A DNA stretch of 64,000 nt from Rhizobium sp. TH2 (GCF_024707525.1 NZ_CP062231.1:2666001-2730000); one strand, 5' to 3'; numbered from the stretch's first letter, positions 18,114 to 28,556 are shown. Translations and numbers: made by a program. The notes: a model not told the origin generated them from the letters alone.

Positions 18114-18135
18114 AAGCCCGCCGGGCGGCGGGCTT
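18114..18135 (-). terminator. Rho-independent terminator after the DUF2059 gene
   Basis: AAGCCCGCC and GGCGGGCTT pair over 9 bases with a GGGC loop. On the minus strand the stem is followed by TTCTTTTG. It separates the rpiA-DUF2059 unit from gor. Confidence 0.8.
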
Positions 18136-18159
18136 CATGTTCTCTTTGCAAGGCGGTCC

Positions 18160-18690
18160 TTACTGTTGCGGAGCCGTCTTGTCCGCCTCGGCGAGCTTGG
18201 CTTCGATCGCTTCGCTGGCGGACTTGGTCAGGTCGCGCGAGACGCCGGTCGCCCAGATGTCGGCGGCCTTGTTCATTTCACGCAGCGCAATCGGCCCGTT
18301 GGCGATCAGCTTCTTGCCGGCCGGCGAGGTGTAGAAGGCGGTGATCGCGTTCAACTCCTCAAGGGTGAAGCTCGTCGCATAAACCTTTGCCGCTTCGTTT
18401 TCGAGATCGGTGCGGCGCTTGGCGAATTCGATCGCCTTGGCATCGACCACCTCGTTAATGACAGGCTCGAAATTCGGCGTCGCCTGGATCAGCTGCTGCT
18501 TGAGCTGTTCGGCAATGGTGGGAAGGATGACGTCGAACTTGGTTGTGGCGCCGACTGCTGCGATCGTCGCACGTGCCGCCTTGAGCTGCTCGGGGGTCAC
18601 GTTGTCGGCCGCGCGCACTGCCGTCGCGCCAAAAGCTGCAACAATGATCGCCGCTGCCGTGAGCTTGCCGAGCTGAGATAGTTTCATCAT
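18160..18690 (-). CDS. DUF2059 family exported protein
   Basis: A 176-residue protein with a signal peptide (cleavage about AVRAADN) and a helical domain of the DUF2059 type (YATSFTLEELNAITAFYTSPAGKKL). The family is periplasmic and uncharacterised. AGGAG is 10 bases before the first of two ATGs. It begins 23 bases after rpiA and is likely co-transcribed with it. Confidence 0.9.
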   Translation of the reverse strand: MMKLSQLGKLTAAAIIVAAFGATAVRAADNVTPEQLKAARATIAAVGATTKFDVILPTIAEQLKQQLIQATPNFEPVINEVVDAKAIEFAKRRTDLENEAAKVYATSFTLEELNAITAFYTSPAGKKLIANGPIALREMNKAADIWATGVSRDLTKSASEAIEAKLAEADKTAPQQ

Positions 18691-18713
18691 GGATATCCGT
18701 CTCCTAAATCGTC

Positions 18714-19406
18714 TTACGCTTCCAGCGTCCGCAAGCCTGCCGGTCCGGCAATGATCGCAAGGGAAGCCAGGTTAATGAAGAGCCCGTGTTCAACCACGCC
18801 GGGGATGGTATTGAGGCCGTTTGCCAATGCCTCTGCATCAGGAATAAGGCCAAAAGAAGCATCAAGTATGAAATGCCCGCCATCGGTCCTGAACGGCGAG
18901 CCATTGGTCGCGCGTTGGGAGATATCGCCTGCCAGGCCCGACCGTTCCGCCAGTTTTTCGACCGCGATACGCGTCGCCGTCATGCCGAAGGGATTGACCT
19001 CGATCGGCAGCGGGAACTTGCCCAGCCTTTCGACCACCTTGCTCTCATCGGCGATCACGATCATGCGATTTGAGGCCGCCGCGACGATCTTCTCGCGCAG
19101 CAGCGCGCCGCCGGCGCCCTTGATCAGCCGAAGCTGCGGATCGACCTCGTCGGCACCGTCGATCGTCAGGTCCAGTTCCGGCAATTCATCCAGCGAGTTC
19201 AGCGGCACGCCGAGTTCGAGGCAGAGCCGCGCGGTACGTTCCGAGGTCGGCACGCCGCGAACGGACATGCCTTCGGCGACCTTCTCCGCCAGCAGCCGGA
19301 CGAATTCCTCGGCCGTCGAACCGGTGCCTATGCCCAGGCGCATGCCGTTCTCGACATTTTTCAGCGCCTCGGCCGCCGCCTCGATTTTCATTTGCCGGGC
19401 GTCCAT
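18714..19406 (-). CDS. rpiA: Ribose-5-phosphate isomerase A
   Basis: A 230-residue enzyme interconverting ribose-5-phosphate and ribulose-5-phosphate in the pentose phosphate pathway. Motifs: [12 protein letters not shown] (phosphate loop) near residue 27, [10 protein letters not shown] with catalytic Asp near residue 84, and [14 protein letters not shown] with the catalytic Glu/Lys. The start [11 protein letters not shown] fits family length; upstream codons in the same frame lack family similarity. It is the first gene of a unit with DUF2059. Confidence 0.95.
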   Translation of the reverse strand: MDARQMKIEAAAEALKNVENGMRLGIGTGSTAEEFVRLLAEKVAEGMSVRGVPTSERTARLCLELGVPLNSLDELPELDLTIDGADEVDPQLRLIKGAGGALLREKIVAAASNRMIVIADESKVVERLGKFPLPIEVNPFGMTATRIAVEKLAERSGLAGDISQRATNGSPFRTDGGHFILDASFGLIPDAEALANGLNTIPGVVEHGLFINLASLAIIAGPAGLRTLEA

Positions 19407-19568
19407 GCGCCAGCTTCCCCCGCTGTTTCGAATGGTTGACGTATCTACACGCGCTTCGGAGCAAACAAAAGTGCTATTTGCAGGAAATGGCGGAATTTCG
19501 AAGATGTGGCGATTGCCAAGCCAGACCACGTCATTTACGCGGAATGCAATCAGAATCTGGAGATCGCC

Positions 19569-20267
19569 TTGTCCGCCCCCACAGTCGTTTTCGACCTCGA
19601 CGGCACCCTCGTCGATACCGCCCCCGATCTCGTCTCGAGCCTCAATCATACGATATCAGCAAAAGACCTGGCGCCGGTGACCTACGAGGATCTCACCCAT
19701 CTCGTCGGACATGGTGCGCGTGCCATGATCGAGCGGTCGTTCCGTCTCAGGGGCCATCCGCTCGACGAGGCAGAGATGCCCGCGATGATCGACCGTTTCG
19801 TCGAGCATTATCTCTCGGAAATGCCCGGCAAGAGCCGTCCTTATCCGGGGCTGCTCGATGCTCTCGACAGGCTCAAGACGGCGGGCATGATCCTCGCCGT
19901 CTGCACCAACAAGATGGAGAGCCTCGCCCGGCCGCTGATCGAAGGCCTCGGCATGTCGGCTTATTTCGCCGCGATCACCGGCGGCGACACATTTGCCGTC
20001 CGCAAGCCGGATGCTCAGCACCTCGTCGGAACCGTCCGCCTTGCCGGCGGCGATATCCGGAGCACGGTCATGGTCGGCGACAGCCTCAACGACCTGAAAG
20101 TCGCGGTCAATGCCGGCGTGCCGTCGATCGGCGTACCCTTCGGCTACTCCGATGTTCCGATCCAGACGCTCGATCCGACGCTGATGATCGAGCATTTCGA
20201 CGAATTGACGCCGGAACTGGTGGGGTCACTTCTGGCCGATCGGCAACACGCGTCCCGAAGCGCCTGA
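19569..20267 (+). CDS. gph: Phosphoglycolate phosphatase-like HAD hydrolase
   Basis: A 232-residue HAD-superfamily enzyme with motif [18 protein letters not shown], motif II VCTNK, motif III lysine in RKPDAQHL, and motif [11 protein letters not shown]. This matches phosphoglycolate phosphatases, which salvage 2-phosphoglycolate from oxygenase activity or DNA repair. I chose TTG at 19569 (GGAG 6 bases upstream, [12 protein letters not shown]). An ATG at 19506 would add 21 residues not typical of the family. Divergent from rpiA. Confidence 0.88.
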   Translation: MSAPTVVFDLDGTLVDTAPDLVSSLNHTISAKDLAPVTYEDLTHLVGHGARAMIERSFRLRGHPLDEAEMPAMIDRFVEHYLSEMPGKSRPYPGLLDALDRLKTAGMILAVCTNKMESLARPLIEGLGMSAYFAAITGGDTFAVRKPDAQHLVGTVRLAGGDIRSTVMVGDSLNDLKVAVNAGVPSIGVPFGYSDVPIQTLDPTLMIEHFDELTPELVGSLLADRQHASRSA

Positions 20268-20272
20268 GATCG

Positions 20273-20740
20273 TCAGGCGCGCATGGCGCCGGCATTTGCG
20301 ATGGTATCTTCGTCGAGATAGCTCCCCAGGTTATCGAGCAGCACACCCCATCCATGGCTGCGGCCCTTGGCGCCGTCGCTGGGTGGCAAGACGCACATCT
20401 GCTCGGTGTAGCGCAGCCGTGTTCCGCCGTTCTCGTCCATGAAGGCGATCGTGGTGAGCGAGACAGTGTGCACCCGCCCGTTCATCGCCATGGAATAACC
20501 GAGCACGATGAGCGCCTCGTCACGGATCTCGAAATAGCGGGTCTCGTTAGTGTGCTCGCCCATCTCGTTGCGGAAGCTCTTGCGCTCGCTGCCCCCGATC
20601 CGGAAATCCATGTCGTCGGTGCCGCCACCAAACCATTTCGCCTTCTTTTCGGGAATGCTCCAGGCGGACCAGACATGCGCCACGCAGTTCGGGTAGACGC
20701 GCTCGATCGTGTAGCTGTCGTGGCTGTAAATATCGGTCAT
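20273..20740 (-). CDS. SRPBCC (AHSA1-like) domain protein
   Basis: A 155-residue protein with the START/SRPBCC fold signature: YTIERVYPNCVAHVWSAWS, WFGGG, and a C-terminal helix GWGVLLDNLGSYL. Members bind hydrophobic ligands; the ligand is not known. Its ATG overlaps the stop of the upstream ArsR gene in ATGA, so the two are translationally coupled. A second ArsR-SRPBCC pair is at 26817-27645. Confidence 0.88.
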   Translation of the reverse strand: MTDIYSHDSYTIERVYPNCVAHVWSAWSIPEKKAKWFGGGTDDMDFRIGGSERKSFRNEMGEHTNETRYFEIRDEALIVLGYSMAMNGRVHTVSLTTIAFMDENGGTRLRYTEQMCVLPPSDGAKGRSHGWGVLLDNLGSYLDEDTIANAGAMRA

Positions 20741-21069
20741 TTCTCATTCTCCTCGTTCAGGAAGGTTCCAAGATCGTCCAGGCGGCGCTCCCAAAGCCGG
20801 CGATGCCGCTTCACCCATATTTCGACCCAGGCGAGCGCATCGGGCGCCAATCGCACCGTCCGAACCCTGCCGCGCTTTTCGCTCGCGATCACACCGGCAT
20901 CCTCCAAGACCTTGAGATGCTTAAGGAAAGACGGCCCCGCCATGTGGAATGGCTGGGCGAGTTCCGATACCGAAGCCGGACCCGCGACAAGCTGCTCGAC
21001 CACCGCCAATCGTGTTGGATCGGCAAGCGCGCCAAAGATCGCGGGAAGTTGAGTTTGAAAGGTAGCCAT
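20737..21069 (-). CDS. ArsR-family helix-turn-helix regulator
   Basis: A 110-residue winged-helix protein (FGALADPTRLAVVEQL, then HTH PFHMAGPSFLKHLKVLEDAG) of the ArsR type usually paired with SRPBCC proteins. It has no cysteine metal-binding motif, so a ligand other than As/Zn, or none, is likely. It sits in front of its SRPBCC partner and its own start codon lies inside a perfect palindrome (21060-21079), suggesting autorepression. Confidence 0.9.
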   Translation of the reverse strand: MATFQTQLPAIFGALADPTRLAVVEQLVAGPASVSELAQPFHMAGPSFLKHLKVLEDAGVIASEKRGRVRTVRLAPDALAWVEIWVKRHRRLWERRLDDLGTFLNEENEK

Positions 21070-21079
21070 AAAGCTACCT
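21060..21079. promoter_or_regulatory. Palindrome across the ArsR start codon, candidate operator
   Basis: AGGTAGC-N6-GCTACCT is a perfect 7-base inverted repeat. The ATG of the minus-strand ArsR gene lies in the 6-base spacer, and one arm supplies the AGGT ribosome site. Binding of the regulator here would block its own initiation region. Confidence 0.65.
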
Positions 21080-21167
21080 AATGCAATCGAGCTGGGAAGT
21101 CAACAAAAGAAAGCCAAACGGCTATCTTTTTCTGTCGCGACAGCGGCGCGAGATTTGAAAAGCAAAA

Positions 21168-21194
21168 GGCCCCACAAGATGAACTTGAAGGGCC
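21168..21194 (-). terminator. Terminator after the large L,D-transpeptidase gene
   Basis: GGCCC/GGGCC outer stem and CAAG/CTTG inner stem surround a short loop. The minus strand continues with TTTTGCTTTT. It lies about 25 bases past the stop at 21219. Confidence 0.7.
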
Positions 21195-21218
21195 CTCGCG
21201 AATATCGTGCAGAGAAGC

Positions 21219-23156
21219 TCAGCTTTCGGCGGCGCGCGCCTTGGAGGTCGCCTTGAATGCCTTGTCCATGGCCGCATCGCGGCTGTAGACGTCATCGAAA
21301 TATTCCACCACGCCATCCTTGTTGGGGAAAGCGGTGAAATAGGCGACATAGACCGGGAACCTCTCCGGCACCTTGACCTGATGGTTCTGACCGGTGGCGA
21401 TCTCGGCGTCGATTTCCTCGACGGAAATACCCATCACTGCCGCAGCCATCTTCTTCGGATCGGAGAGACGTACACAGCCATGGCTGAGCGCGCGCATATC
21501 ACGCTCGAAGAACTTCTTCTGCGGCGTGTCGTGCATGTAGATGGCATGCGAATTCGGGAACATGATCTTCAGCTGGCCAAGCGCATTGCCACGGCCCGGC
21601 GGCTGGCGGACGTCGACCGAGTCGGTCGAATTCCAGTCGATGTCGGACGAGGAGACCTGCTGGCCATTGATCGATGTCTCATAGCCCTGCCGGTCGAGAT
21701 AGGACGGGTCGGCACGCAGTTCCGGCAGCATCTCGTTGACGATGATCGACCGCGGCACGCCCCAATAGGGATTGTACTCGACGAGTTCGATCTCATCCTG
21801 GAAGAAGAAGGTCTGGTTGCGCGGCGAGCCGACAACCACACGCATGTTGAATTCTTCCTTGTTATTGTTGTGATAATAGGCGGTGAAGGCCGGCTGGTTG
21901 ATGAAGACATAGCGCGAGCCGAGATCCCCAGGCAGCCAGCGCAGCTGTTCCATCGCGACCTTGATCTTCTCGATCTTGGAGCCACCGGTATCGCCGCCCA
22001 TCAGCTTGCGGATCGTGCCCGCGCCAACGACGCCGTCCCCCTTCAAGCCGCTCTCGACCTGGAACGCCTTGACGACATCGACCAGTTCCGGCGTGTATTC
22101 CGGCGTGTTCTGATAGGACGCCAGCACCAGCGAATGATCGACCTTCAGCGCATCGGAGCCGCGCATGCGGATCGCGGCGATCACGTTTGCGAGTTCTTCA
22201 TTGGTCTGGCCCGGCTTGAGCAGCGTGCCCGGCGCGATCTCGACGCGGGCTTCCTCGGTGCCGTCGGCTGCCTTGAGCTTGATCAGTTCAGCCTGCAGCG
22301 CCGCGAATTCTGGGCTCATCGGCGTGCGGCTTTGGAGATAGGCCGCGATATCTCCACTGGCGCGGATGACGTTGAGTGCGCCATCGAGATTGACCGTCTT
22401 GCGCTTGAAATCGTAATATTCCGCGATCCGGTTGGGATCGATGCGGCCGCGAACCGTGTCCTGCGTATAGGTGAGGACAGCGGCGGACATTTCGATCTCG
22501 AATTGCATCAGCAGGCGCTGGCGTGTCGCCTCATCGACAGCCGAAACCGTATCGGTCGGGTCCATGACCTTGTACTCGGCGGGATCGAGGCCAACGCCGT
22601 CAACGCCTTCGAGAACCTTCAATGCCGAGCGCGCCTTGTCGGTCAAGCCATTGGCATCGACCCACAGCAATCCATCATTGGACGAATAGAATTTTTCGAT
22701 CGCGGCAGCCACGTCGGCCGGTGCCTTGACGCGCACGTCGGTCATGTAGGCGCGCGGGTTCTGGGCGAAATCGACCTGCTGGATAATATTCGGGGTCTGG
22801 ATAGATCCGGTCTGATTGGGATCGGCAACGGGATCAGCCGCGGCGGTTTCCAACGTTGGCGCGAATTTCGCCACCGCGATCAGCCGCAGCGGATCAGCCT
22901 TGTAGGTGAAGTATTTGGGCGCAGAGACCTTGGGCAATGCCTTGGCAGGCCTGGCGCGATCGGGGAAGGCGCCCATATCGTCGTCATCGTCGAGCGATGC
23001 GCCGAAGATGCTGTGCGTGGGCCTCTTACGCTCGTTGCTTGACTTCTTTCCCTGCAGGAAATCGAGCAGCGTTGCGGAATGGGCCGCCGGTGCGCCGAAT
23101 GTGATTGCGCAGGAAATCGTCAGAGCGGCGATGGCCGCATTCTTCAATATTTTCAT
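21219..23156 (-). CDS. L,D-transpeptidase, YcbB-like with peptidoglycan-binding domain
   Basis: A 645-residue exported protein: signal peptide (AAHSATLL), a long N-terminal scaffold domain, a PG_binding_1-like segment near residues 345-390 (FQVESGLKGDGVVGAGTIRKLMG) and a YkuD catalytic domain (about 410-575). The active-site block is ALSHGCVRLSDP with His and Cys intact. It would form 3-3 cross-links in peptidoglycan or attach proteins to it. The size and order match the YcbB (LdtD) class. Divergent from fumC over a 448-base gap. Confidence 0.92.
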   Translation of the reverse strand: MKILKNAAIAALTISCAITFGAPAAHSATLLDFLQGKKSSNERKRPTHSIFGASLDDDDDMGAFPDRARPAKALPKVSAPKYFTYKADPLRLIAVAKFAPTLETAAADPVADPNQTGSIQTPNIIQQVDFAQNPRAYMTDVRVKAPADVAAAIEKFYSSNDGLLWVDANGLTDKARSALKVLEGVDGVGLDPAEYKVMDPTDTVSAVDEATRQRLLMQFEIEMSAAVLTYTQDTVRGRIDPNRIAEYYDFKRKTVNLDGALNVIRASGDIAAYLQSRTPMSPEFAALQAELIKLKAADGTEEARVEIAPGTLLKPGQTNEELANVIAAIRMRGSDALKVDHSLVLASYQNTPEYTPELVDVVKAFQVESGLKGDGVVGAGTIRKLMGGDTGGSKIEKIKVAMEQLRWLPGDLGSRYVFINQPAFTAYYHNNNKEEFNMRVVVGSPRNQTFFFQDEIELVEYNPYWGVPRSIIVNEMLPELRADPSYLDRQGYETSINGQQVSSSDIDWNSTDSVDVRQPPGRGNALGQLKIMFPNSHAIYMHDTPQKKFFERDMRALSHGCVRLSDPKKMAAAVMGISVEEIDAEIATGQNHQVKVPERFPVYVAYFTAFPNKDGVVEYFDDVYSRDAAMDKAFKATSKARAAES

Positions 23157-23604
23157 CTGTAAATCGATCCCGGCGCTTCGCCGCCCTCACCCATGTTCAA
23201 GTGCGCTCATCCTTATCTGATTGCACACCGGTTGAAAAGAAAACGGATGACTCGGCCAGTTCATTCAAGGGGTCACATCTTTGTGACGGGAATCTGGCGA
23301 GACCTCCAGCATGACAACCACAACACTATGATATCCTTAAATGTTTATTAAAATATTTATCGCGCCTGAATGTGTCTGCGGCCCGGGCGGCATGGCGTGC
23401 CGGAGCAAAACCCGCTCCATGTGACGAAAATGGCACGTCGCGGGATGCGCCGCGGCCGGATAAATACGATCGCCATCCCCTAAATGGAGGATTGCCCGGA
23501 TTCGATTTCGCGGCAAGACGGCGAACAGCCGTTTTCGCTATTTCCAAATTCGTGCGCTCGGCCTAAATAGCTGCCATCAAGGCATTGAGGAATGGAGACC
23601 GGCA
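23157..23604. other. 448-base divergent intergenic region (L,D-transpeptidase / fumC)
   Basis: No ORF with a ribosome site is seen. It holds a perfect palindrome GTCACA-TCTT-TGTGAC (23272-23287) and a strongly AT-rich patch at about 23336-23366 that is the best place for promoters. Otherwise unexplained. Confidence 0.5.
23272..23287. promoter_or_regulatory. Palindrome GTCACA-N4-TGTGAC
   Basis: A perfect 6-base inverted repeat about 115 bases before the L,D-transpeptidase start and 320 before fumC. The half-sites resemble Crp/Fnr-type TGTGA but in the opposite order and with a 4-base spacer. The binding factor is unknown. Confidence 0.4.
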
Positions 23605-24993
<1,389 letters not shown>

Positions 24994-25241
24994 GCCCGCC
25001 GGTCTAAGCACTCAACCCCTGCATCATGGTCGCAGGACTCGGTCTGGCAATCATTGGTCTTGGTATACTTGTCGCACTGCTTCAGGGCCGCCAGTTCGGC
25101 ATCCTGTTCGCTTGGCCAGTCATTGCTGTAGCCATAGGCGCCCTGGCTATCGACGGCAACGCAGCCCCAGGCAAGCGCCTGTCCAGGCGTCGCGGCACCG
25201 ACCGCGCCGATGGCAAAACACGCCAAGATCACTTTCCGCAT

Positions 25242-25636
25242 TTTTCTCTCCTCAATTCAGCGATCGCCGGCAATCGATCAGGACTTGCCGTTATCTGCGC
25301 GCAGCTCTGGACTTCGCGATCACATAACGTGGCGTTGCGAGAACGTTCACCCCAAAATAGTCGGGTTTCCTCCCCGTTCGGAATTGCTGCAATTCGCCAC
25401 GTGAACTCCCACATTGCTTGGCGCTGCGCGAACGAGTTTTTCCAGTCTGATGGTCGTCGAAGCCAAGAGAATGCCTTGCTTGAGGAAACACACTCAATAG
25501 CCGGGCGAATTATAGTTTTCCCGCAAGATCAGTGTTTATCTAATATTTTCGGGACCTTCCATACGCCAGGTTAACCGATTCCCAACACTTGAGGCCTAGA
25601 ACAAATCCAGTAATCACGGGTTTCAGGAGTTGGCAG
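25242..25636. other. 395-base intergenic region (DUF4189 / diguanylate cyclase)
   Basis: Divergent gene starts flank it, so promoters for both should be here. The one internal pattern I find is a 16-base direct repeat with two mismatches, TGGCGTTGCGAGAACG at 25330 and TGGCGCTGCGCGAACG at 25419. No coding sequence with a ribosome site is apparent. Confidence 0.5.
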
Positions 25637-26701
25637 ATGAGCGTGGCGCAGCCGAGGGTGCAGGTGCCGGATATCGCCGCGCAGGTATCGTTCGCAATGC
25701 GCCAGATGGGTGTCGCACCGATTCCGCGGAACTACGAGCTCTTCTACGAGGCCTATATCGGCTCCAACCCCAAGCTCACCAAGGAACTGGCGGCGCTGGG
25801 CGCACGCGCGACCCAGGAGGAACTCGACGCCGTCGGGGCGCAGTATTTCGGCGTCCATCAGGCGGACGGCGTCCATGGCGCGCACGGCAAGATCGCGAAC
25901 GAGCTTGAAGGACTGCTCACGCTGCTCAAGGAGGAGCAGACCTCGCTCGAAAGCTATAACCGCATTCTCGAAGAGACCCATTCCCGCATCACGTCGAAGA
26001 GCGCGGCAAGCACCGATCTCCTGCGCAACGCGATCAGCGTTCTTTCCGAAGCCACCGGCACGACGATGGCGCAGGGCCGCGTCACCGTCGAGGGCGTCGA
26101 AGCCAAGTCCCGCGAGATGGAAGACATCAAGAAGGAGCTCGACGAGTACAAGCGCATCGCCAATACCGACTCGCTGACCCGGCTCTTTAACCGCCGCGCC
26201 TTCGATGACCGTCTCGCTTCCATCTATGACAGCCAGCGCGGGCGCACCACCACGGCGCTGGTCATCTGCGACATCGACCATTTCAAGAAGATCAACGACA
26301 CCTATGGCCACCCGGTCGGAGACAAGATCCTCGCCACCGTCGCCAATGTCATCAAGGCCAATGTCCGCAAGGATGTCTTCGTCGCGCGCACCGGCGGCGA
26401 GGAGTTCGCCATCGTACTCGACTTAACCACGCCCGAGGAAGCGCATCTCATTGCCGAGCGCGTGCGCCGGGCGCTCGAACATACGCCCTTCAAGAACTCC
26501 AAGACCGGCGTCGATTACGGCCCGGTCACCATCTCGATGGGCCTGTGCATGGCCGGCCAGACGGAAGACCCGCAGGACCTCTATCACAAGACCGACATCG
26601 CGCTCTATTGCGCCAAGACCAACGGCCGCAACCGCACGCTGATCTTCGAGGACGGCATGAAAAAGGAGCCATCCAAGACCTGGCTCCTCTACCGGAAATA
26701 A
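25637..26701 (+). CDS. Diguanylate cyclase (GGDEF domain)
   Basis: A 354-residue cytosolic protein that should make cyclic di-GMP. The N-terminal half (1-180) is a helical region with the block VAPIPRNYELFYEAY, then a coiled coil. The GGDEF domain (about 185-345) has NTDSLTRLFNRRAF, DIDHFKKINDTYGH and the active-site GGEEF. The inhibitory RxxD site is not at its usual position (RKDV occurs instead), so product inhibition may be absent. AGGAG is 7 bases before the ATG at 25637. Confidence 0.93.
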   Translation: MSVAQPRVQVPDIAAQVSFAMRQMGVAPIPRNYELFYEAYIGSNPKLTKELAALGARATQEELDAVGAQYFGVHQADGVHGAHGKIANELEGLLTLLKEEQTSLESYNRILEETHSRITSKSAASTDLLRNAISVLSEATGTTMAQGRVTVEGVEAKSREMEDIKKELDEYKRIANTDSLTRLFNRRAFDDRLASIYDSQRGRTTTALVICDIDHFKKINDTYGHPVGDKILATVANVIKANVRKDVFVARTGGEEFAIVLDLTTPEEAHLIAERVRRALEHTPFKNSKTGVDYGPVTISMGLCMAGQTEDPQDLYHKTDIALYCAKTNGRNRTLIFEDGMKKEPSKTWLLYRK

Positions 26702-26722
26702 CCTTCCGCATTCATTGATATG

Positions 26723-26749
26723 AAAGCCGGCCATCGCGCCGGCTTTTTT
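26723..26749 (+). terminator. Rho-independent terminator after the diguanylate cyclase
   Basis: AAAGCCGGC and GCCGGCTTT pair over 9 bases with a short loop, followed by six T in a row. It isolates the cyclase from the following ArsR promoter. Confidence 0.88.
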
Positions 26750-26755
26750 GTTGCG

Positions 26756-26784
26756 TTGACTCCTGGCGTTTCATCCATTATAGA
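26756..26784 (+). promoter_or_regulatory. Promoter of the second ArsR-SRPBCC pair
   Basis: TTGACT (26756-26761) and TATAGA (26779-26784) are separated by exactly 17 bases, directly after the cyclase terminator and about 33 bases before the ArsR ATG. This is a strong sigma-70-type match. Confidence 0.75.
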
Positions 26785-26812
26785 ACCATTTAGTTCCAGA
26801 ACTATTAGGTTC
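26783..26812. promoter_or_regulatory. Tandem palindromes, candidate ArsR operator
   Basis: Two copies of GAAC-N6-GTTC lie 16 bases apart (26783-26796 and 26799-26812), overlapping the -10 box and the presumed transcript start and ending 4 bases before the ArsR ATG. This layout suits autorepression. It leaves almost no room for a normal ribosome site. Confidence 0.7.
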
Positions 26813-26816
26813 CGAA

Positions 26817-27155
26817 ATGATTGATCAGTTGAGTGCCACTTTCGCCGCCCTCGCCGACCCCACGCGCCGGGCGCTTCTCGATCGCCTCTCCCGGGGCGAC
26901 GCGTCGATCGGGGAACTGGCCGAACCGTTTGACCTGACCACCCGGGCAATCTCCAAGCATGTCGCCGTGCTGGAAAGTGCCGGCCTCGTCACCAGGAGCC
27001 GCGACGCCCAGAAGCGCCCGAGCCACATCCGCATCGAGCCGCTGGTCGATATCGACCTGTGGCTCCAGTCCTATCGCCGCCTGTGGACCGGTCGCTTCGC
27101 GCGGCTCTCGACAGAGCTTGAAAAGCAGCAGGAGCAAGACAATGAACCATCGTGA
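26817..27155 (+). CDS. ArsR-family helix-turn-helix regulator
   Basis: A 112-residue winged-helix protein (FAALADPTRRALLDRL and HTH PFDLTTRAISKHVAVLESAG) of the SRPBCC-linked ArsR type, without a cysteine metal site. It overlaps its SRPBCC partner by 14 bases. Its promoter and tandem operator candidates are unusually clear. There is only weak ribosome-site potential before the ATG. Confidence 0.92.
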   Translation: MIDQLSATFAALADPTRRALLDRLSRGDASIGELAEPFDLTTRAISKHVAVLESAGLVTRSRDAQKRPSHIRIEPLVDIDLWLQSYRRLWTGRFARLSTELEKQQEQDNEPS

Positions 27156-27645
27156 AACGGTAACCGCCATCCGCGACATCGTCATCGAACAATATTTCGA
27201 TGCCCCGCCTTCCCTCGTCTTCAAGAACTGGATCGATCCTGATCTCGTCAGCCGCTGGTTCGCGGCCGATACGTTCAAGGTCACGGCCGCCACGCTCGAT
27301 GTCCGGCCGGGCGGCGCCTGGCGGGTCGATTTCCGCCGCGATTCCGGCTGGACCTATTTCGAGTTTGGTACCTTCCAGGAGATCGTGCCGCCCTCCCGCC
27401 TTGTCTTCACACTCACCCACCAGCATGGCGAGAACAAAGGCCCGGAAACACTCATCACCGTCTCATTCGCGCAAGAAGGAAAGAGTACGCTCATGACCTT
27501 CAGGCAATCGGGTTTCGACGACGCCGCCCGCCGCGACGCCAATGCCGAGGGCTGGGGCGAATGCATCCGCAAGCTGAGCGAATCCCTAGCAGAACAGGAG
27601 ATCGAGCGGGAAGCCGGCAAGGAAGCCTTCGATCCGCAGCCCTGA
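27142..27645 (+). CDS. SRPBCC (AHSA1-like) domain protein
   Basis: A 167-residue START-fold protein: VIEQYFDAPPSLVFKNWIDPDLVSRWF at the N-terminus, VRPGGAWRVDF in the centre, and a C-terminal helix GWGECIRKLSESL. Probably binds a small hydrophobic molecule. GGAG lies 7 bases before the ATG inside the upstream ArsR gene. Paralogous in arrangement to the pair at 20273-21069. Confidence 0.9.
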   Translation: MNHRETVTAIRDIVIEQYFDAPPSLVFKNWIDPDLVSRWFAADTFKVTAATLDVRPGGAWRVDFRRDSGWTYFEFGTFQEIVPPSRLVFTLTHQHGENKGPETLITVSFAQEGKSTLMTFRQSGFDDAARRDANAEGWGECIRKLSESLAEQEIEREAGKEAFDPQP

Positions 27646-27700
27646 ACACGGTCCGGTGTTAACCAGCTCCGATCTCGAAACATAGTAATATCAATAACAT

Positions 27701-27722
27701 GGGAGGCCTCTCACGGCCTCCC
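27701..27722. other. Strong hairpin between SRPBCC and L,D-transpeptidase genes
   Basis: GGGAGGCC-TCTCAC-GGCCTCCC forms a perfect 8-base stem, extended by ACAT/ATGT with one bulge. It has no following T-run, so it may be a factor-dependent terminator for the SRPBCC gene. Confidence 0.5.
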
Positions 27723-27880
27723 TATGTCGTAGAAAGCAAATAGGTTCCTTAAATATTTACCATGTTACCGAAGAAACAGCGCGCCCCCCTTGCGAGTTCT
27801 AAAACCACGTCATGGACAACGGGATGAGGCGCGGCCAGGGCAAACACGGCCCCTCTCCCACAGCGAACGGAGAGACTGAC

Positions 27881-28534
27881 ATGAAAAAGATGATCGCACT
27901 CGCAGCCGCAGCTTTCGCCACGATGACGCTCGCAGCCCCGGCCAATGCCGGCTTCCTCTTCAAGAACAACCCGGAAAAGCAGATCGAAGTCGCCGCCCTT
28001 TCCGACCAGATCGGCTGGATGTCGGTTCTCTCCGACGACAAGCCGGTTGCCAAGAAGAAGAAGAAGACGGTCAACACCTCTCCGATCGCCCGCAAGCTCG
28101 TCAAGTTCGACAAGTCGGTTCCGGTCGGCACCATCATCATCGACAATTCCGAGCGGCGCCTCTACCACGTCATTTCCAAGGGCGTCGCCATGAAGTACGG
28201 CATCGCCATCGGCAAGGAAGGTTTTGGCTGGACCGGCGAGGAAGTCGTGACTGCCAAGACCGAATGGCCGACCTGGACCCCGCCGGAAGAGATGCGCGTC
28301 CGCGAAGCCAAGAAGGGCCATATCCTGCCGGCCAAGATGGAAGGCGGCATCGAAAACCCGCTCGGCGCCCGCGCCATGTATCTCGGCTCCTCGCAATACC
28401 GCATCCACGGCACCAACCAACCGAATTCGATCGGCAAGGCTGCCTCGTCGGGCTGCTTCCGGATGGCCAACGAAGATGTCGAGCACCTCTATGCTCACGT
28501 CAAGATCGGCACCCGGGTGATCATCCAGGAGTGA
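27881..28534 (+). CDS. L,D-transpeptidase (YkuD family), small
   Basis: A 217-residue exported enzyme. Signal peptide ends near ANAGFLF. A lysine-rich linker (KKKKKTVNTSP) leads to the YkuD domain (about 85-215) with HGTNQPNSIGKAASSGCFRM, containing the catalytic His and Cys. Likely roles are 3-3 cross-linking of peptidoglycan or linking outer-membrane proteins to it. GGAGAG precedes the ATG by 6 bases. Monocistronic: hairpins lie on both sides. Confidence 0.93.
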   Translation: MKKMIALAAAAFATMTLAAPANAGFLFKNNPEKQIEVAALSDQIGWMSVLSDDKPVAKKKKKTVNTSPIARKLVKFDKSVPVGTIIIDNSERRLYHVISKGVAMKYGIAIGKEGFGWTGEEVVTAKTEWPTWTPPEEMRVREAKKGHILPAKMEGGIENPLGARAMYLGSSQYRIHGTNQPNSIGKAASSGCFRMANEDVEHLYAHVKIGTRVIIQE

Positions 28535-28556
28535 TTGGATAGGTCTTCAGATATCA

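Noticed and set aside
21207..23042. Plus-strand open frame of 611 codons opposite the L,D-transpeptidase
   Set aside because: His/Arg/Asp-rich shadow of the real gene; no recognisable domain.
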